From: Chaenocephalus aceratus
Lineage: Eukaryota > Chordata > Actinopteri > Perciformes > Channichthyidae
DNA length: 64,000 nucleotides
Assembly (NCBI GenBank): GCA_023974075.1
Contig: CM043785.1
Location: forward strand, 23,687,169 to 23,751,168
Reading direction: 5' to 3'
Below the pieces are notes generated by a model. The model was not told the origin of the DNA and did no database searches. It was given only the letters and a program-made list of their open reading frames with translations. The position numbers and the translations under genes were made by a program. Position 1 is the first letter of the stretch, and every line of letters begins with the position of its first letter. Shown piece after piece: positions 22,986-37,300 of this stretch.

Positions 22986-25900
22986 GGTTTGGTGTTTCCT
23001 GACCAATTATAACTTTATAATTTGGCAGGTCAGCTGATTTGAATAGAGCTATTACCCCAAGGGCAACTGTATTTGCAGTAAAAGTAATTTGTAATTAAAA
23101 CGGGAATTTTTCTGTCGGAAATGGTCTGTATCACTGTTCAAAGGATTCACAAACGGACAGACACACAGAAAATGCACATTGACTTGCATATAGAAGAAGG
23201 ACTGAATTGAAAGTAATCATGATGCACAGCGGAACATAAGGAGAGAGTAGAAGAAATGGAGGATTACTATGAAATGCAAAATTGAGCTAAAAATATGACC
23301 ATTGTTGGTAAATAGCAATTTCTAAATGTAAGTTAAATATGTTGACTGCTCCCTTCTGCTACTATTAATGCAGTCATATGGAAACCCGATATCAAATCTG
23401 GATACATCCTAAACCACCATAAAGAAAATATGGGAATCTATATCATTATGGTACAATATTAACACACTCATGCCTGTATACTTCCACCACCAGATATCCC
23501 AGTGCTTCTAGAGTCATGGTTGGGAGATCTGAGATTTGGAATCACAGTGAGAAAGACAACTATTCAGATGAGGGCATGAGAAAGCTAGGGTGTGAATTCT
23601 GGAGGACCAGGTTTCTATATCTTGTTTGCTTTGATTTTTGGCTGAGTCCCATTGATTGAGCATTGTAATCCAGGTCAGAGCCCTGAACTGACAGCCACAG
23701 AAGCTACCCAAGCAATGAGCCAGCCAGGTTGAAATTGATCTGGTCTCCTGAATCAAATAGTGTCCAAATCCTCTGTGCCATGCAACATGCCGATACAATC
23801 TTGTGTTTGACCCCAGTGCAAAAAGGGACCTTGAAGGAAGGAAGGGAAGAAATAAATAAAGACTATAGCTTGTTGTTTTGTCTTAGACCCGCAAGAAACA
23901 AAGCTAATTTTAGCTAATTTGTGAATAAATGACAGCTGGTACAGCTGCTTGATTGGTGTTATATAACTGCTTTACCAGAACAACTCTCAAGCATCACAAA
24001 TCACTTTGCTGACCAACACAATTTGATAATAACAAACCTCCAGGTCATACAGAGAACAACAGAAAACCTTTGAGATTTGAGATGAGTCATATAGTATGCT
24101 ACATTAGTTTAACCTTGTATAATTAACATATAATTGTGAATGGATATTACCCTACTAAGGATACAAAAAAAAAACATAATTTAACTAAAAGCCCACAAAA
24201 TAACTCACAATCAGAGACAGCTGAGACAGACATCCATGGAGTTTAAAAGCTAGTTGGAATCTTACTTATCGTATTCGCTGTATCCTGCTAGACACACGTG
24301 ACAGCACATTAGAACTGTGTGAAAAAAGAGCATATATGAACAAAAAATGCCTGAAAAAATATATATCACTGCATATTGTATTGTCCAAGAAAACGTGAGG
24401 AGGTATATTCTGCAAAAGAGAATAGTTCACTCTCAAAAGGAACAGGACAAGTAAATATGTTATACTAAGCTCAGAAAGTTATATGGAAATGCAGAGTTTG
24501 ATGTCAATTATCATTGGGTTCGGGAGTGTTATCCCTCTTTTCATATTACAGGGTAATTTGTTGAAATGTATATATCAAAAGCATCTCTTCATGTAATGGA
24601 GCTTTTGAAAATGTGAAAATCAGGAGCAGCCACCACTGATGTCTTAATGGACCATAGGGGCCTTTACTTAGGGAGCTTACTGATGTTTCATCCCTTCTTC
24701 TTTATACTTTAATATCAGACATAATAACACTTTTAACCCAAACATAAACCCACAAAGCACCACTGGCTATGTTTATTTGTATCTTCTCAGTACACAACCA
24801 TTCAGACCATGTTCAAACAAAAATTGAGGAAAAGATTGCTCATAAAACAAGGTATAATGTTGCTTCCTAAATAAGGCATCATAACTTATTTACCCAGGCA
24901 GTGTCAGAATGGACAGCAATAACCTCTTCAACAATCACAAATTTGATCCCCTGATAAAAAATAAAAGATATTTAGTTTATATGAATGCCGTTCAATTAAT
25001 TACTTATGAATGCCCTGTGTATTCCGTAATTGCAGAATTTTCAAAGGACCACAATTCTGCAGTCCAAAATAATATGCACTCTTGAGACAGTAAATTGCTG
25101 GGCATGGTTTTCGTGCTCTCATCTAGAATGATGCCAGATACGACACATCTTTAATGAGAGCAACGATGTGCTTGGTGTGGGAGAGCATACTGGCAGACTC
25201 CTCCTGGGGCCTCGTCGTTCTTTTTCTTGGCTGCAACCTTGCTTTTAAGTAAAAAAGTTCTAAATCAAATTGCTTTATTTTAACTTTGTGAGAACACAGA
25301 TTATGCAGGATCGAAAGGCTTTCACTTGCTTTGTGATCTCCATCCATGTCATTTTATTGGGAGGTTCAAACGTAGTATTTTGTCTGTAACATTGGTTGCA
25401 AATGAAAATATGAGCAGTATGAATGGTTTAAATCTTAACACTTATTTTTAAATCACGAATGTGTGGAAGACTCGGGACGGAAACCTGTTTTACTGGACTG
25501 TGTTCACTTGTCACAGACAGGACGGGATGGAATTCAAACTCACAATCTCAACAACATACGTGGGCAATAAGGAAATTATGGTTAGGATGAAACGGCACTA
25601 GATTCCTAAGAACTGTAGAACACATATGCATACAGTGTGAAGAAACCCACACATGAGCGTAGGCTGTTTCAAGTACAGGTTTACAAGTTATCTATACTTT
25701 AACTGTAAGAACAGAGACAGAAATTGAAAACCCAAGTTTCTAATTCTAGCTGGTTGATACTTGTATTGGATGCCAATGTTAACTTGCCTCCCAAATCACA
25801 CACACGACTACCATAGGAGCATAGATCCCTTAACTGATCACATATTACAGTTGCCTTAAAAAGTTGTGTACCTTTACAACTGAAAAACAAATTATTATGG

Positions 25901-28239
25901 AGCTCACTAATAACGAATGCATTTATTATCTGCTGTCAACGCATTAGTTATTTCAAACTGTTACTTACATGTACATCGTTTGACAATACGATGACATGCT
26001 TACAACTAAGGAGCAAATCAATGCACTGTAATCTATCTATGTGTAGGCTTTTGTTCTGGCTCAGGAGAAGGTCACTTTTAACAGGGCCATATACACCATG
26101 ACAACAGAGTAATCCCATAAGTGTGCATCAGCCTGCAGGGTGTATCTGCAGGCTTCTCAGCGCTGGAACACTCCACATTGATTGCTGTCCATGAGCAAAT
26201 CCTGGTGTCACAGCAAGTAGAACAGTGTGGTATGACCTTTGTGGTTTGAGGGGCAAACAAAGTACCCCAAAACGATCAATGTAAACAAAACTGTATTCAG
26301 TGTACTTTTAAACTGCTGATATATTGTTGTCTTCATCAAAATAGCTTTCTCCATCTTTATTTATGATTCCCTTCAGGCCAAAACATATCTTAAGGATAAC
26401 TGTAAGCAGTACGTCATTTCAAATGCATGTGCGCATCACGTGTTGTATATGTTTTGGTTGAGTAATCACTTTACTATTCAACTATTCTCGCCTTAAGTAA
26501 GAGTTAAGCTAACTCGTGGGCTGCCTGTAGTAAGAGAATGCAAACATGATTTAATGACATGAAGGAGACATGCAATAATTGGTGCATGTCAGAAGAGGAC
26601 ATCAATTATTATTTTGCTCATACAGAAATCCTATGCATTCATATTTTAGAGCAAGCAAATAACAGAGAACTCCTTCAAACTGAATTGTCTTTTGTAAATC
26701 TCTTTCAAATAAGAAAGAAAGCATACTTATAGTTCTTTCTTGTCATGCCCTGCAAAGTTAATTCAAATTCAAATGAGGCCTTCCAACTCTCTGAATTAAA
26801 CTGCAGTATTTAATAAACAAACTCATCAGCATGCACCCAAAGTGTGTATATGTAGCATCCAATAATTAAATATGAAGTTCCCTCATCTATACGCTTGAGT
26901 GTTCTTGTCTTAATTGCAATGAACACAAGCGTGAAGTCAAGGAGAGGAAAGAAAAATGTGTGACAGTTGTGTTGATTTTCTGAAAATAAACATATAAAGG
27001 TGATCTCTGTGACATTGTCGCTAAGGCAACATTAAAGCAACATCAACACCTTTCTGTCTTTCTTCTTCATAATGCAAGGACAACACAGTAAAAGCAGATA
27101 AAAGCCTAGCTGTGACCTAAAAGATCAGAGAAGGTGAGATAATCTTGGATGTGCACTGGCGCCAGACTATGTTTACACAACGTTTGAGACTCTGTATGTT
27201 GTACTATATCTGATATGTGAGAACCTTAATAATCATTTGCTTAAAACATTAGAAATGAGGCTCAACAAACCTGAAGCGTGACTGAGCTACTTATTGTAAT
27301 AGAACGCAAACTGGATTTTTGATTTTGATGTTTTGCATGTATAGTCAGTGGCCTGAAAATATGTAGACCTACAACATATAATAATGTAATGCTACCAATG
27401 AAATAATACATCATATACATATGGTGACAATGTGGTGTTAATTTACTGCAAATCAGATTGTTTGAGGACACAGTTAAATCCCCCGACATCATATAGTCAT
27501 ATAAAGCTATTCATGAGATGATATTTGGACAGTGTAAAAAGCAACACTTTCATGCTGTTTCATGCAGTGGCCACTATTCATATTTGGTAAAGGAAAACTA
27601 TTATGTATCCCCTTTAAAACCCCCACTGCTAAGGCGAATTACCAAAAAGATAACCATGGAACATCAATACCTGATTCCTAAGTGCACCGTCAAATATCTC
27701 AGCTAAGCACCTGCTGCCTCAAAGGTGCATATTCCTGACACACTTGATATACTTTATGTAAGCCATCTCTGCATCACGTTGGTTTTAACCAGTGTTGTTA
27801 TGTTGCACATGGCTTGCAGGGATGAGTTCAAAATACAAATCAGCTCTCATTTTAAAAGAAGGCCAAGGGATAAAAGTGCCTCCATCACAGTGTAACTTAA
27901 AGTCATGTGGAGCAACCTATTCATCTTCGCTCTCACTGATGAATCCCCAGATTTGCGGCAGCAACAGGCAACCATTATTCTTCTTTCATTCTCCGGCTAA
28001 CGTGATGTATTACTGAGGCAAGGGCCAGTCTGAGCCCAGTGTGTTTCATTAAGAATGAAATATGTTTTATTCTGTTCTGTGAATTATGGTAAAGATATCA
28101 TTCTGGGAACAATTATATGTAGGGAACATCATGTGGTTCTACCCAAATAGTTCCACAGGCATGACTGTATAGCTGTGCGTTCACATTCACATCATAGACT
28201 ATATATACAGGTTCACATAAAATGAAGCTTAGCGCAAGT

Positions 28240-28710
28240 TCAGACAGGAAGACCTATCACTCCGTATTGCACGTCATGGCAATACTCGCTCCCTTCACTA
28301 GATGACAGGGAGCGCCACTCCTTAGCCAACCTATCACTTCCCTCCATTCATAAGCCTAATTATCGCACCTGTTAATCCCTCCATATATGCTCTCCCCTTT
28401 TCTATCAGCCGTCTTTCAGGTGTCAGCGCGCAACCCTCCTCCACCCCTTCGCCTCCTGCTTCCAACTCAGGGCCAAGCTTAACCTTCTCCCTTCTCCCTT
28501 CCAACCAGACCTAACCACTTATCACCATCACCAGTGTCTAGACCCGGGGGGGTTCATCGGAAACGGTTATTTCCCTTCCGGAATGATATCCTACAAAACC
28601 TGGGCCTAATCGCCAAACACCATTTCGCTCTCTTGTTATAAACTGTCATCATTATGTTTCATTTATATAATGTGACCGATAATAAACATGTATTCCATAC
28701 ATTACGTCTC
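28240..28710. other. Unassigned pyrimidine-rich segment, possibly a retroelement end
   Basis: C/T-rich with CpG sites, unlike both flanks. It contains agacccgggggggttcatcg and ends near ataataaacatgtattcc, which looks like a 3' processing region. I see neither LTR ends nor a coding remnant. A solo LTR, a tyrosine-recombinase retroelement end or ordinary sequence all remain possible. Confidence 0.25.
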
Positions 28711-29062
28711 TCCTGATTGAAATAAGTATCACATACAACAATGTCAACTTCATTGAATACATTTTAAATGTTACATGTGTTACATTCTATATGATTTGTG
28801 CATTATTCAGGGACAGTCTTTACTGGATGAAAATGTGATTCCTGATGAAACTGTGTCCATATTCCAATTATCAAAACAATTATTTTAAAGAAATGTTTCA
28901 ATATTTGTCCCCACATGTTTTATGTTTTACTCTAGTTTTGGTTTTGCTTTCATGTCTTCCCCTTTGTTCAGCAGCTTTTCTGTTGATACACTTGTTCTTC
29001 TTCTTTTATTTTGTCATGTTTTATAAATAAGCACATCTTGGACACTGCTTTCTCCCTCAATA

Positions 29063-29771
29063 GAGAACCGCAGTGACGCGTCCTAAAACCCAGAAGTAAG
29101 TTAGAATTTTTACCACGTCCGGTTCCTTCGATAAAAAGCAATGCAATTTCTCCATAGGATTTTGGAAAATAGCTCCAAATAAGGTCTGTGTTTGACACAA
29201 ATTGAAGAGACAGATCACGTTTTGTTCTACGACATTAAATACATCTGCAGTGACCCCGCTGGCGAGTTTACGTGTCTGAAAAACGATGGTTGTTAACATG
29301 TGGCTGAATAGGACTACAGAAGTTGTCCAGGCCGTTTTACGTCATTACACCGAACACGTAAAACACTCCCGCTAAATTTGTTTGCCCTGTTCTGCTTGAA
29401 AGCAAGTACCTGCCTCCTGCAAACTGTTCAAACAAACACTTCAATTTGTACCATTTACAATCTCTATGTTTGAATATGGATCTTAAGTTGGCGTGACGTT
29501 GAAGCAGCGACCCTGCTGTAGTTCCTTTATAGCATAACGTTAGCATGTTGCTTCTTGCGACTAGATTTATGCTTCGAAAATTATAAAAGTAGGATAGACA
29601 TGTGGATATTATCCGGCTGAACAAAACGTGATCCGTCTCTTAAATGTGTGTCAACCACAGACCTTATTACGAGCTATTTTCCAAAATCCTATGGAGAAAT
29701 TGCGTTGGTTTTTGACGAAGGAACCGGAAGGAGTTTACATCCGGGTTTTAGGACGCGTCACTGCGGTTCTC
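29063..29771. mobile_element. TA-flanked MITE with ~160-bp inverted repeats
   Basis: 29063-29227 is inverted at 29619-29771 with high identity. Both termini read GAGAACCGCAGTGACGCGTC, and both share a TTTCTCCATAGGATTTTGG stretch. The element is bracketed by TA dinucleotides (29061-29062 and 29772-29773), as for Tc1/mariner-type insertions. The ~390-bp core has no coding capacity. Stubs of open frame in the two arms are mirror translations of the same repeat and not genes. Confidence 0.85.
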
Positions 29772-29773
29772 TA

Positions 29774-32700
29774 TAGCCACATATTATTTGTTGGTTATAC
29801 CTTTATCAGCTTATTTGAACCTAACTCACAGAGGTTCTGGAGGTGTTATGTATTCAACACTTATAGAGTAGACACTTTCCCCAATTACAGGGCGTGATGA
29901 TTTAAAAACAATATTATGCAAATGGAGAATATACACAATTTGTCTCTTGTCCGATGAGGTAAAAAAGGTTTAGTTGATGAAATGAATGGCATTTCTAGCA
30001 TGTGCTGTTATGTGTTAGTGGAAATAAGAGCAGCACATATGAAAAGCTGTCTGTCTAGCAAGATGCTGACCAACAGTTGGAAAGTATTGTTCATCATGGA
30101 TTGAATTACATGCAAGACTATTTCGTTATCAGAAAACCTCCCCACAGATCCGATCTGACAGTTTGCCATGAAATATCAAACAATACCAAAACACTTTTGG
30201 ACCAAGAGAAAAAGACTAGTGATACTCTGTTGACAGAACAACATGAATGCATCTGATCTGAGAACACCTGTCATATCATATCATACACTCCCTGTGTGAC
30301 TGTCACAAACACAGGGGCATGGAGAGTGATAGAGGTGCGTCAGGGTGTTAATGATAATGGCTTCATATCAAAAAGGGGGTGATACAAGCTAAGAGTGCTG
30401 AATCCAGATTCACTTTGACATTATCATGAGATACAACCACAGTGGTTATTGATTTAGCATATTATTAAAACACTTGAAATATATACATATATGTATCCTT
30501 TGTGTTATGTGTTTTTATCCCTTGGAAATATAACCAAAAAACAGGAGTCACACTACAACTGTGTCAATTTAGTAAGATAACACTTAAACGTCTCAGATAG
30601 AAGGTGTGGGCTTAGAGAGAACGTTCAAGGTACAAAACAAATACAAATAAATACATTCTCAAATAGTCTCTGTCATGTTCAACAGGGGAAAGAAAAAGCT
30701 TAAAAAATGTTTCTGGCCCTAACCCTAACCCTGACATTTGATTTATTATGACATGGGTGTCTAAAAGAACCAGTAAGGTAATAAGCACACTGAAAACATA
30801 ATACACACCTTAGATTCACGGTAGTGTATAAATGAGGTGAGATGCAAACTGACAAAATGTATTTATTTACAGAAATATTATTTTGTATGAACCGGCTTTC
30901 AGAGGCTGATTAAATCAATGTGAGTACAATTCTACTTCTACATCCTACTGCAGAGCAAAGATAGCAGCTACACAGTTATGCTAATAACAGTCAAGATGTA
31001 TTTAGTCAAGCGTCGGACTTGACGTGATGTTCAGACTGTTTAAATCCGGACCTCAGAAGGACGACCAATATATATTAGTATTGTTTGTGTTAACACCAGA
31101 TTGTTCTATTTTGGGAAATATCTGTCAATTTCCCTTTCAATCAATATACAACAAAACGTATTTTTACTCTGTTGGATGAAGTAATCTAAGGCACTGAGAT
31201 TTACACATTACTTTTGTATTCTACAAGCTTTGTATATAGAGACTTTTTCAATTTTTGTAATTGATACCAAGGAAAGTACCAACATATTCAAATGTAGACA
31301 TAAAATGGCCAAAAAGGACCAAATATCCATAGCAGCCTAAGAGGATATATAAAAATAGGAATCTAGGGCTTTGCTTTGACAGCAGCTTCTTCGAGAATTT
31401 TATAAAAACCATGTCAGGAAAAAGAAGAAACGAGCTCGTTCGACCTTTACCATTCATCAATCACAGTATGTGAGTCTCGGGCTCAGCTTCCTTACAAGTT
31501 GATCCACTTCCTTTGTCTGTCTTCTAACAAGGTGCAAAAGTGTAGATGTAACTTGTAAAATTCTACCTTTTTTGAAACCATTGCATTTTAGGTGAACAAA
31601 AAGGAATCCCCCACAGGGACAAGCAACTACAGTATATCAATAAAATGTTCCTGTAAGTGGGGGGCCACAGCTGCTCTTTATAATTTTAAGAGGTGTGGAA
31701 CATATTTTTAATTACAGATCACTTCTAGAGGAAACCATGTGTGGCAGAAAATGCTCCCTTGAAAGCCTTGTAAATAACTAAAGGCAAGTTCTCTAATTAA
31801 ACAAGAAGTGGCTCTCATGCAATAAGCATGATGCCCTCTTTTATCCCTCAGCCTTTTAAGAGAAAGTGTGCCTTTAAGTTAGAAGTATTTTTCTAAAAAT
31901 GTGCTTTGAAAACTGTGGACATGGACATGTATTAATAAATGCCCACTTAAAGCTCAACAAAAGTCAGCATAACCCTCGGGTCATTAGCAAAGCACTTGTC
32001 TTTTAAGTTTCAGTTAAATTATAGATGCTGCAAAAAGGTGTTCACAGCAAGAATCAGAGTAAACTGATGGACCCAATATGGATCACAGTGTCTACTCAGA
32101 CAATCCACCCACACCTTCTCTTTTCCATTACAGTTCATTGCATACAAAACGGTGTATTTTATGTATGCAAAGCCCAGAGTGCAAAACTGACATTACAGAT
32201 GTTCTGGAAGTCTGCTTTTGAGTCACAGCAATGAAAGACAGACGCTCAGTATTGACCTACTTTAGGATAGCTGGGAAAAACACAGATGGGTATACAAGAA
32301 AAGCCATCTCAGTGATGTAAAGAGAAAACTGACCTCATTCATAAAAGATTGACACAAAAGATTTTACAGGATTCATCGATAATTATTAGAAATGTGTGTA
32401 AGGTCAGGGTTATTTTGTGCAAAATAAATATGACATTTCAAAGTATAATACATAACTAAGTACATTAACGTGTAAACGATGCAATTATTTCCGCGTGGAC
32501 ATACCTTTACTTAAACTTAATCAAATCTATGTTTTGCTATATTTAGTATGACACATAATGACATTTAAAGCAACATGTTGACTGAAGGTGCGGTTTCATA
32601 TAAATAAGGGTCCTAATTTGCTTGTAAACAAATCAGATACAGTATTCTCTACCCATCATTAAAAAAAAGAATAATCATAATGAAGACTCAAAGAGGCACT

Positions 32701-34059
32701 TATCCCAACTGCTTATTACAAAAGACTTGTAAGCTTCTAGCAATTGCCCATAGATTGTGCCCATCCTGTTATAGTCCGCAGAACAAGAGTTGAGACGATG
32801 GCATTGACTGAAGAGGAATAAACGGACAGACGGACAGGAGGATAGATATAGCAGAAAGATAAGATTTTATCGATAGATGATTTGTCTGTTGTTTAGAAGA
32901 CAAAAAGCAGTGTGCTGTAGGGTACAATGGCATCTGGTGCACTGCACAGCTTGTGTGAAACTCTGAAAGGCACATCATTGAAATGTATATTGTTCATCTT
33001 TTTATGTTATTGCACCTATTACAGACATCTGATAGAAAACTCTGGGCATGGTAGGGCCCATTGTGTGAAGAAGAGTGCTCTCATTTTTGTTTCACGGCTC
33101 TGCGTTCATGCTGACTCTGAAAAATACAAAATGTACTGTGGTGCCTTTTTTTAAGAGAGGAATTAAGGTAGAAGGTTGAAGAGGTTTCTCTTGTGAATTA
33201 TGGTGCAGACCTTGACCAAGACTCATTGCTGACATGGTCCCAGTGTTTGCACCTCTATTACTTTTACTGCGTGGTCATCATCGGAATATGCTTGTTAAAT
33301 AAATAATTAACTTGTTTGCGGCACATAAAAAACAAAAACTTCAGTCCCACAATTTGTTTTTATATATTTTGTGGAAGGGAAGGAACATTCTGCATAAGCC
33401 TGCTATTCTGGGTAACATCAAATCTATTGAAGTTACAAGGACTGCATTGAATATGCTAGCATTTAGCATAATAAACCAATTTGGCATTAACTGACTTTGC
33501 AGAGGGAGGGCTTCGGCTGAATGGCCAGCCTGCTCAGATGGGCCATTAGAGACAATGAGGACTCTATTCAGTTTTACTCATCCATTAAACATTGCAAATC
33601 AAAAACACAAAGACCATAGTTTAATCTATTTTTATAATCCTCAAATTCAGCAGCAGAGTGACTGGCTGTCAGTGGGCAAAAAAGGTCAGCAATTCCAGAC
33701 AATGGATGCAGTACATTGACAAAAGGTGATTTTAATTAGAATATGGCTCAAAGCAATGAGCACATTTGAATGAGTTATTATGACATAATGTTTATTAATG
33801 TGTTTGTATTCTGGCTCAAACAGCCCATCATGCACAATGCGTGTTATGTCAAACAGAGACAGACAACTGGAAGCCTCTTGAGACCATATTCTTCATCCAC
33901 ATCACAGACTAGTGGAGAGGAGCTGAGGGTTATCTCAAAAAGGTGAATGTACAAACTGTAGAATAAAGCAAATGCAAATCTTTTTAAACAACTAAATAAT
34001 AGATGCAAAAAGAACAGCCATCTTATAATACACATACTCTATGCAAGATACACTGATGA
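29774..34059. other. No gene recognised
   Basis: A/T-rich sequence with chance frames only. A short telomere-like run is at 30717-30732. No transposon ends or exon signals could be supported. Confidence 0.6.
30717..30732. repeat. Short interstitial telomere-like repeat
   Basis: ccctaaccctaaccct, 2.7 units of the vertebrate telomere repeat. Confidence 0.8.
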
Positions 34060-34315
34060 AATCAAGAACCGAAAGAATTGAACTATTCATATCTTAGACT
34101 GCACTGTAACTTTTATCTTTTAATGTTTATTTTATTAGCTTTTCTTTTTAATGACTGATTTTAAATGCCATTTTATTAATGTCTTTCATTTTTTGTTTTT
34201 CTTTTAATGTTTCTTTTATTATCTTTTACTGTTTTTAAATGCTTTTCATCTTTGTAAAGCACCTTGATTTGCCTGGTGCTGAAAGGTGCTATATAAATAA
34301 ACTTGCCTTGCCTTG
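34060..34315 (+). mobile_element. LINE 3' end (L2-like tail)
   Basis: T-rich sequence with repeated ctttta/tttatt strings leads to gtaaagcaccttgatttgcc, then GTGCTATATAAATAAA (34286-34301) and a tail with a repeated ttgcc 5-mer. This tail layout is characteristic of L2-type LINEs and their dependent SINEs in fish. No coding part remains, so the copy is strongly 5'-truncated. Confidence 0.6.
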
Positions 34316-37300
34316 ATGGCTTAATAGTTATATTGTATAGTAATGTGTCAACATGAACACATATAGGGTTGTGTCCTCCAGTTGTGGATGCACGTATCCA
34401 TATGAATTAAATCTCAGTGTTCCATCACACTTACCCAGAGAGCGATGCTGAATCAGGCATTCTGCCAGCGTTAGCACTGAACCAGATGACTGACTCCTAT
34501 CTAATGGAAGCATTCCTTTCAAAACAAACTCAATATGCACCCTTCCTCTGGGACCCCCTCCATACAAACAAAAATGAAATAGCTGGCTAAAATCTGAAGG
34601 GGTACCATTCAGGGTCCCCTTCGATTGAATCTAAAGTCTGATAGACTCTGGCAGGCTGTATATTTCTTTACTTTAGACTTGGCCCAAGCATGGCCGATTG
34701 ATATCCACTGAATATAATACTGGCAGGAAACGCTATTCTAAATCCCTGTAAGGATTGTGATGGAGTGTCTAAACAACAAGTAACCAAATGAGATTCATGA
34801 CAACCTCAGACTCACCAATTCACAGCCCTGACTCTGAAATGATCTTTCATGAGAATAATATGAAAGGGAATAACTGTCAACCCAATGACAATAATTCATC
34901 TCCATCAGTTGGTCCAAACTGCCTGTTGTCTAATGCTTATGTTCAACAGAGTCATTTAACAACACTTAGTTGCCTATTTGGTGCATATTTTTACACTCTC
35001 ACCCTAACTCTGACCTCATCCAAACTTTTAAATCCACTTTATATGGTAAATGTGACTCTAACGTACTGCAATAAAACATTGTCATCCAGCAAAAACATTT
35101 AAGTTAATAAACAAACACATTCAGACGTAATGTAGCACGTGCAATGTTTGGCTCTATGAAACCTGATGTACTTATATGATTCTGTTTTCTACAAGGTTGT
35201 ATCTTCCTGGTCGAATGTACTTATTGTAAGTCGCTGTACTCTGGAGTCATCTTGCATTCACTGCTGAATTCAAATGTATTAAAATAATCATAATCCAGTT
35301 AAAAATACCCCAAATGATTAAACTACACCTATTAACATATATGAATGTGTATGATGATCAACCTAAACACAGTAGGGTACTATACTTCTGAGCAAGATTA
35401 ACACCTATCTGTGCACACAGCTCAGCTCAAACAGTATGCTGCTATTACTTTCATCTGACATTCAAATAATTGTAACTCTCTAACCCTGTAGAATAAAAAA
35501 CAGTAATACTTCTCAATACACTTTCCTAATTGTGGACCATGATTATATGTACATTTAAAATAAATACATGGTATTATAGAATGAAAGTAGAGTATACACA
35601 TTTAATATGTATCGTTGAAGGAGCCACAAACATTAAATAGCAACCAATAATGTGTTTTATGTACCAGTGAATCCTTTTTGTATTATACACCTCTATTTTG
35701 TTAGCTGAACAATAAAAATATAATCATCCTGATGAAAATATTACATTTAAAATGATTAGTTGTCCTTCCTTTGTCAAACCTAAATTACAAATGGCAGCTG
35801 TGACCAAGCACCAAGCATGCCATTGAAACTGTACAAGGTCTGACATGTGCTTATCAAACAGCAAAGCATTGATCGTAAAAGCCTGACTGCTGCACTTTCC
35901 ATGAAACCAACAGTACAAATATCATCAACATCAGTTTTGTTCATTCAAAAACGTGTTAATCCCCAGTGCTTTTGTAGTAATACTGTTGGTCTCACAACAG
36001 ATAACTCTCCAGCGCACATATTACAGTTTAAATAGTCGTACAGGCTAGTTGCTTCGTTTGGTAATGGCGGTTGGCTCTCATAAATGTCAGCTGTAGAATC
36101 CCTATGTAATTCCACTTTAGGGCTGCAGCTGCATTGGGATCAGATTTGTAAGCCAAAACCAACATGTAAAAAGTGTAATTAGCTGCTAACAACAGATTAA
36201 CCATCTTTAAAATGTTGGGCACCAATTGCAAATGTTGTTCGATGTGAATCATAATGGTAAATATGATCATGTGTTTGCAAATGTGTAATATAAAACACAA
36301 AGTAGCATTCCCAAACTACAGCTTGTATGCTAAACTATTAGCTTGTACTTTTATTGCAGAATGCAGCCTACATGGCAGTAACGAGGGATCTTTGAATGGG
36401 AACCTCGCTGTAAGAGGACCAATAGGTTTGTTTTGGCCAATGGGTGTATCTCTTCAGACTTAGTTTAACGGAATTATTCAAGATCCTCCAACATTCAAAA
36501 TAAAAGTAGCAGTGTTTCAGACGGCTCTTTAAATACTACAGTATGTAATCCCGTCTGACTCACTATTAGATTGTATATATTTTATTATGTAGTAAAGTAC
36601 TGTTAGTGTAAAAGGACATAACTGCAAGTAGCATGAACTGAATATGTTTCAATACATGCTCACTTTGCCAACAAAACATAATGTAATGACAAATCATTTC
36701 AAAAATGAAATAAAAACAATCCCCATGTTAATAGTGACCTCTTTATTTTGTATGTTGTGTGCAGCTCAAAAATATATCAAAAGAAAACCCTATGCATCTC
36801 TTAGGATTGCCAAAGATGATGAGCTCAGCTGGGAGACAGAGGCCTTGAGCTGTCTTGAAAAAAATGACGCTTTGACTCTTGAATATGTAAGGCTTTTATA
36901 TTTAAAAGGCTACTACATTTCTCGATTCTCCCTGAATAATTCTTCAAAAACAAAAAATAACTTATTTGAAATATCCCAACTTCTGCCTGCTGTAAGAAGT
37001 TAACAGCATTCGGGTCATTTGGGTCAAGTCTCCCATGTGTAGAAATGTATTGAGATTACAGCATCTTTCAAATTAATCTGAAGGCAAAAGTGTGAGACAC
37101 TCCCAGTGGAAATTGGTGCAGTATGTGAGTTGCTTCCAGCAAGTGGAATCAACATCTCTGAGGGATGAGTTAAGATCGAAGAAACTATGTAATCTACTTG
37201 GCTTTGATGCTTTGAGCGTCTGGTCATAATCATAGTTCACAAACATTGCACCGTGACTGTGCATGCTAGTAAAAAAATGAGCTTTCAGGAATTAAACTTT

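Larger units (their letters stand above)
19187..29060. other. No gene recognised; long unique-looking region
   Basis: Nearly 10 kb without a supportable gene. Within it are a poly-G tract (20877-20895), a possible LINE remnant (21239-21270), a hAT-like end (22827-22985) and a pyrimidine-rich odd segment (28240-28710). The GC-balanced stretch 22020-22340 has open frames on both strands but no splice or family signal; conserved non-coding DNA is possible. Other short frames look like chance. Confidence 0.55.

Noticed and set aside
29057..29299. Minus-strand frame similar to the plus-strand frame at 29628-29897
   Set aside because: The resemblance arises because both lie in the inverted arms of the MITE, not because of a gene family.
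30717..30732. Relic of a telomere fusion
   Set aside because: Fewer than three units; too short to mean more than chance or repair filler.
36644..37003. 119-codon plus-strand open frame
   Set aside because: No domain, no splice context, A/T-rich codon use like the surrounding non-coding DNA.
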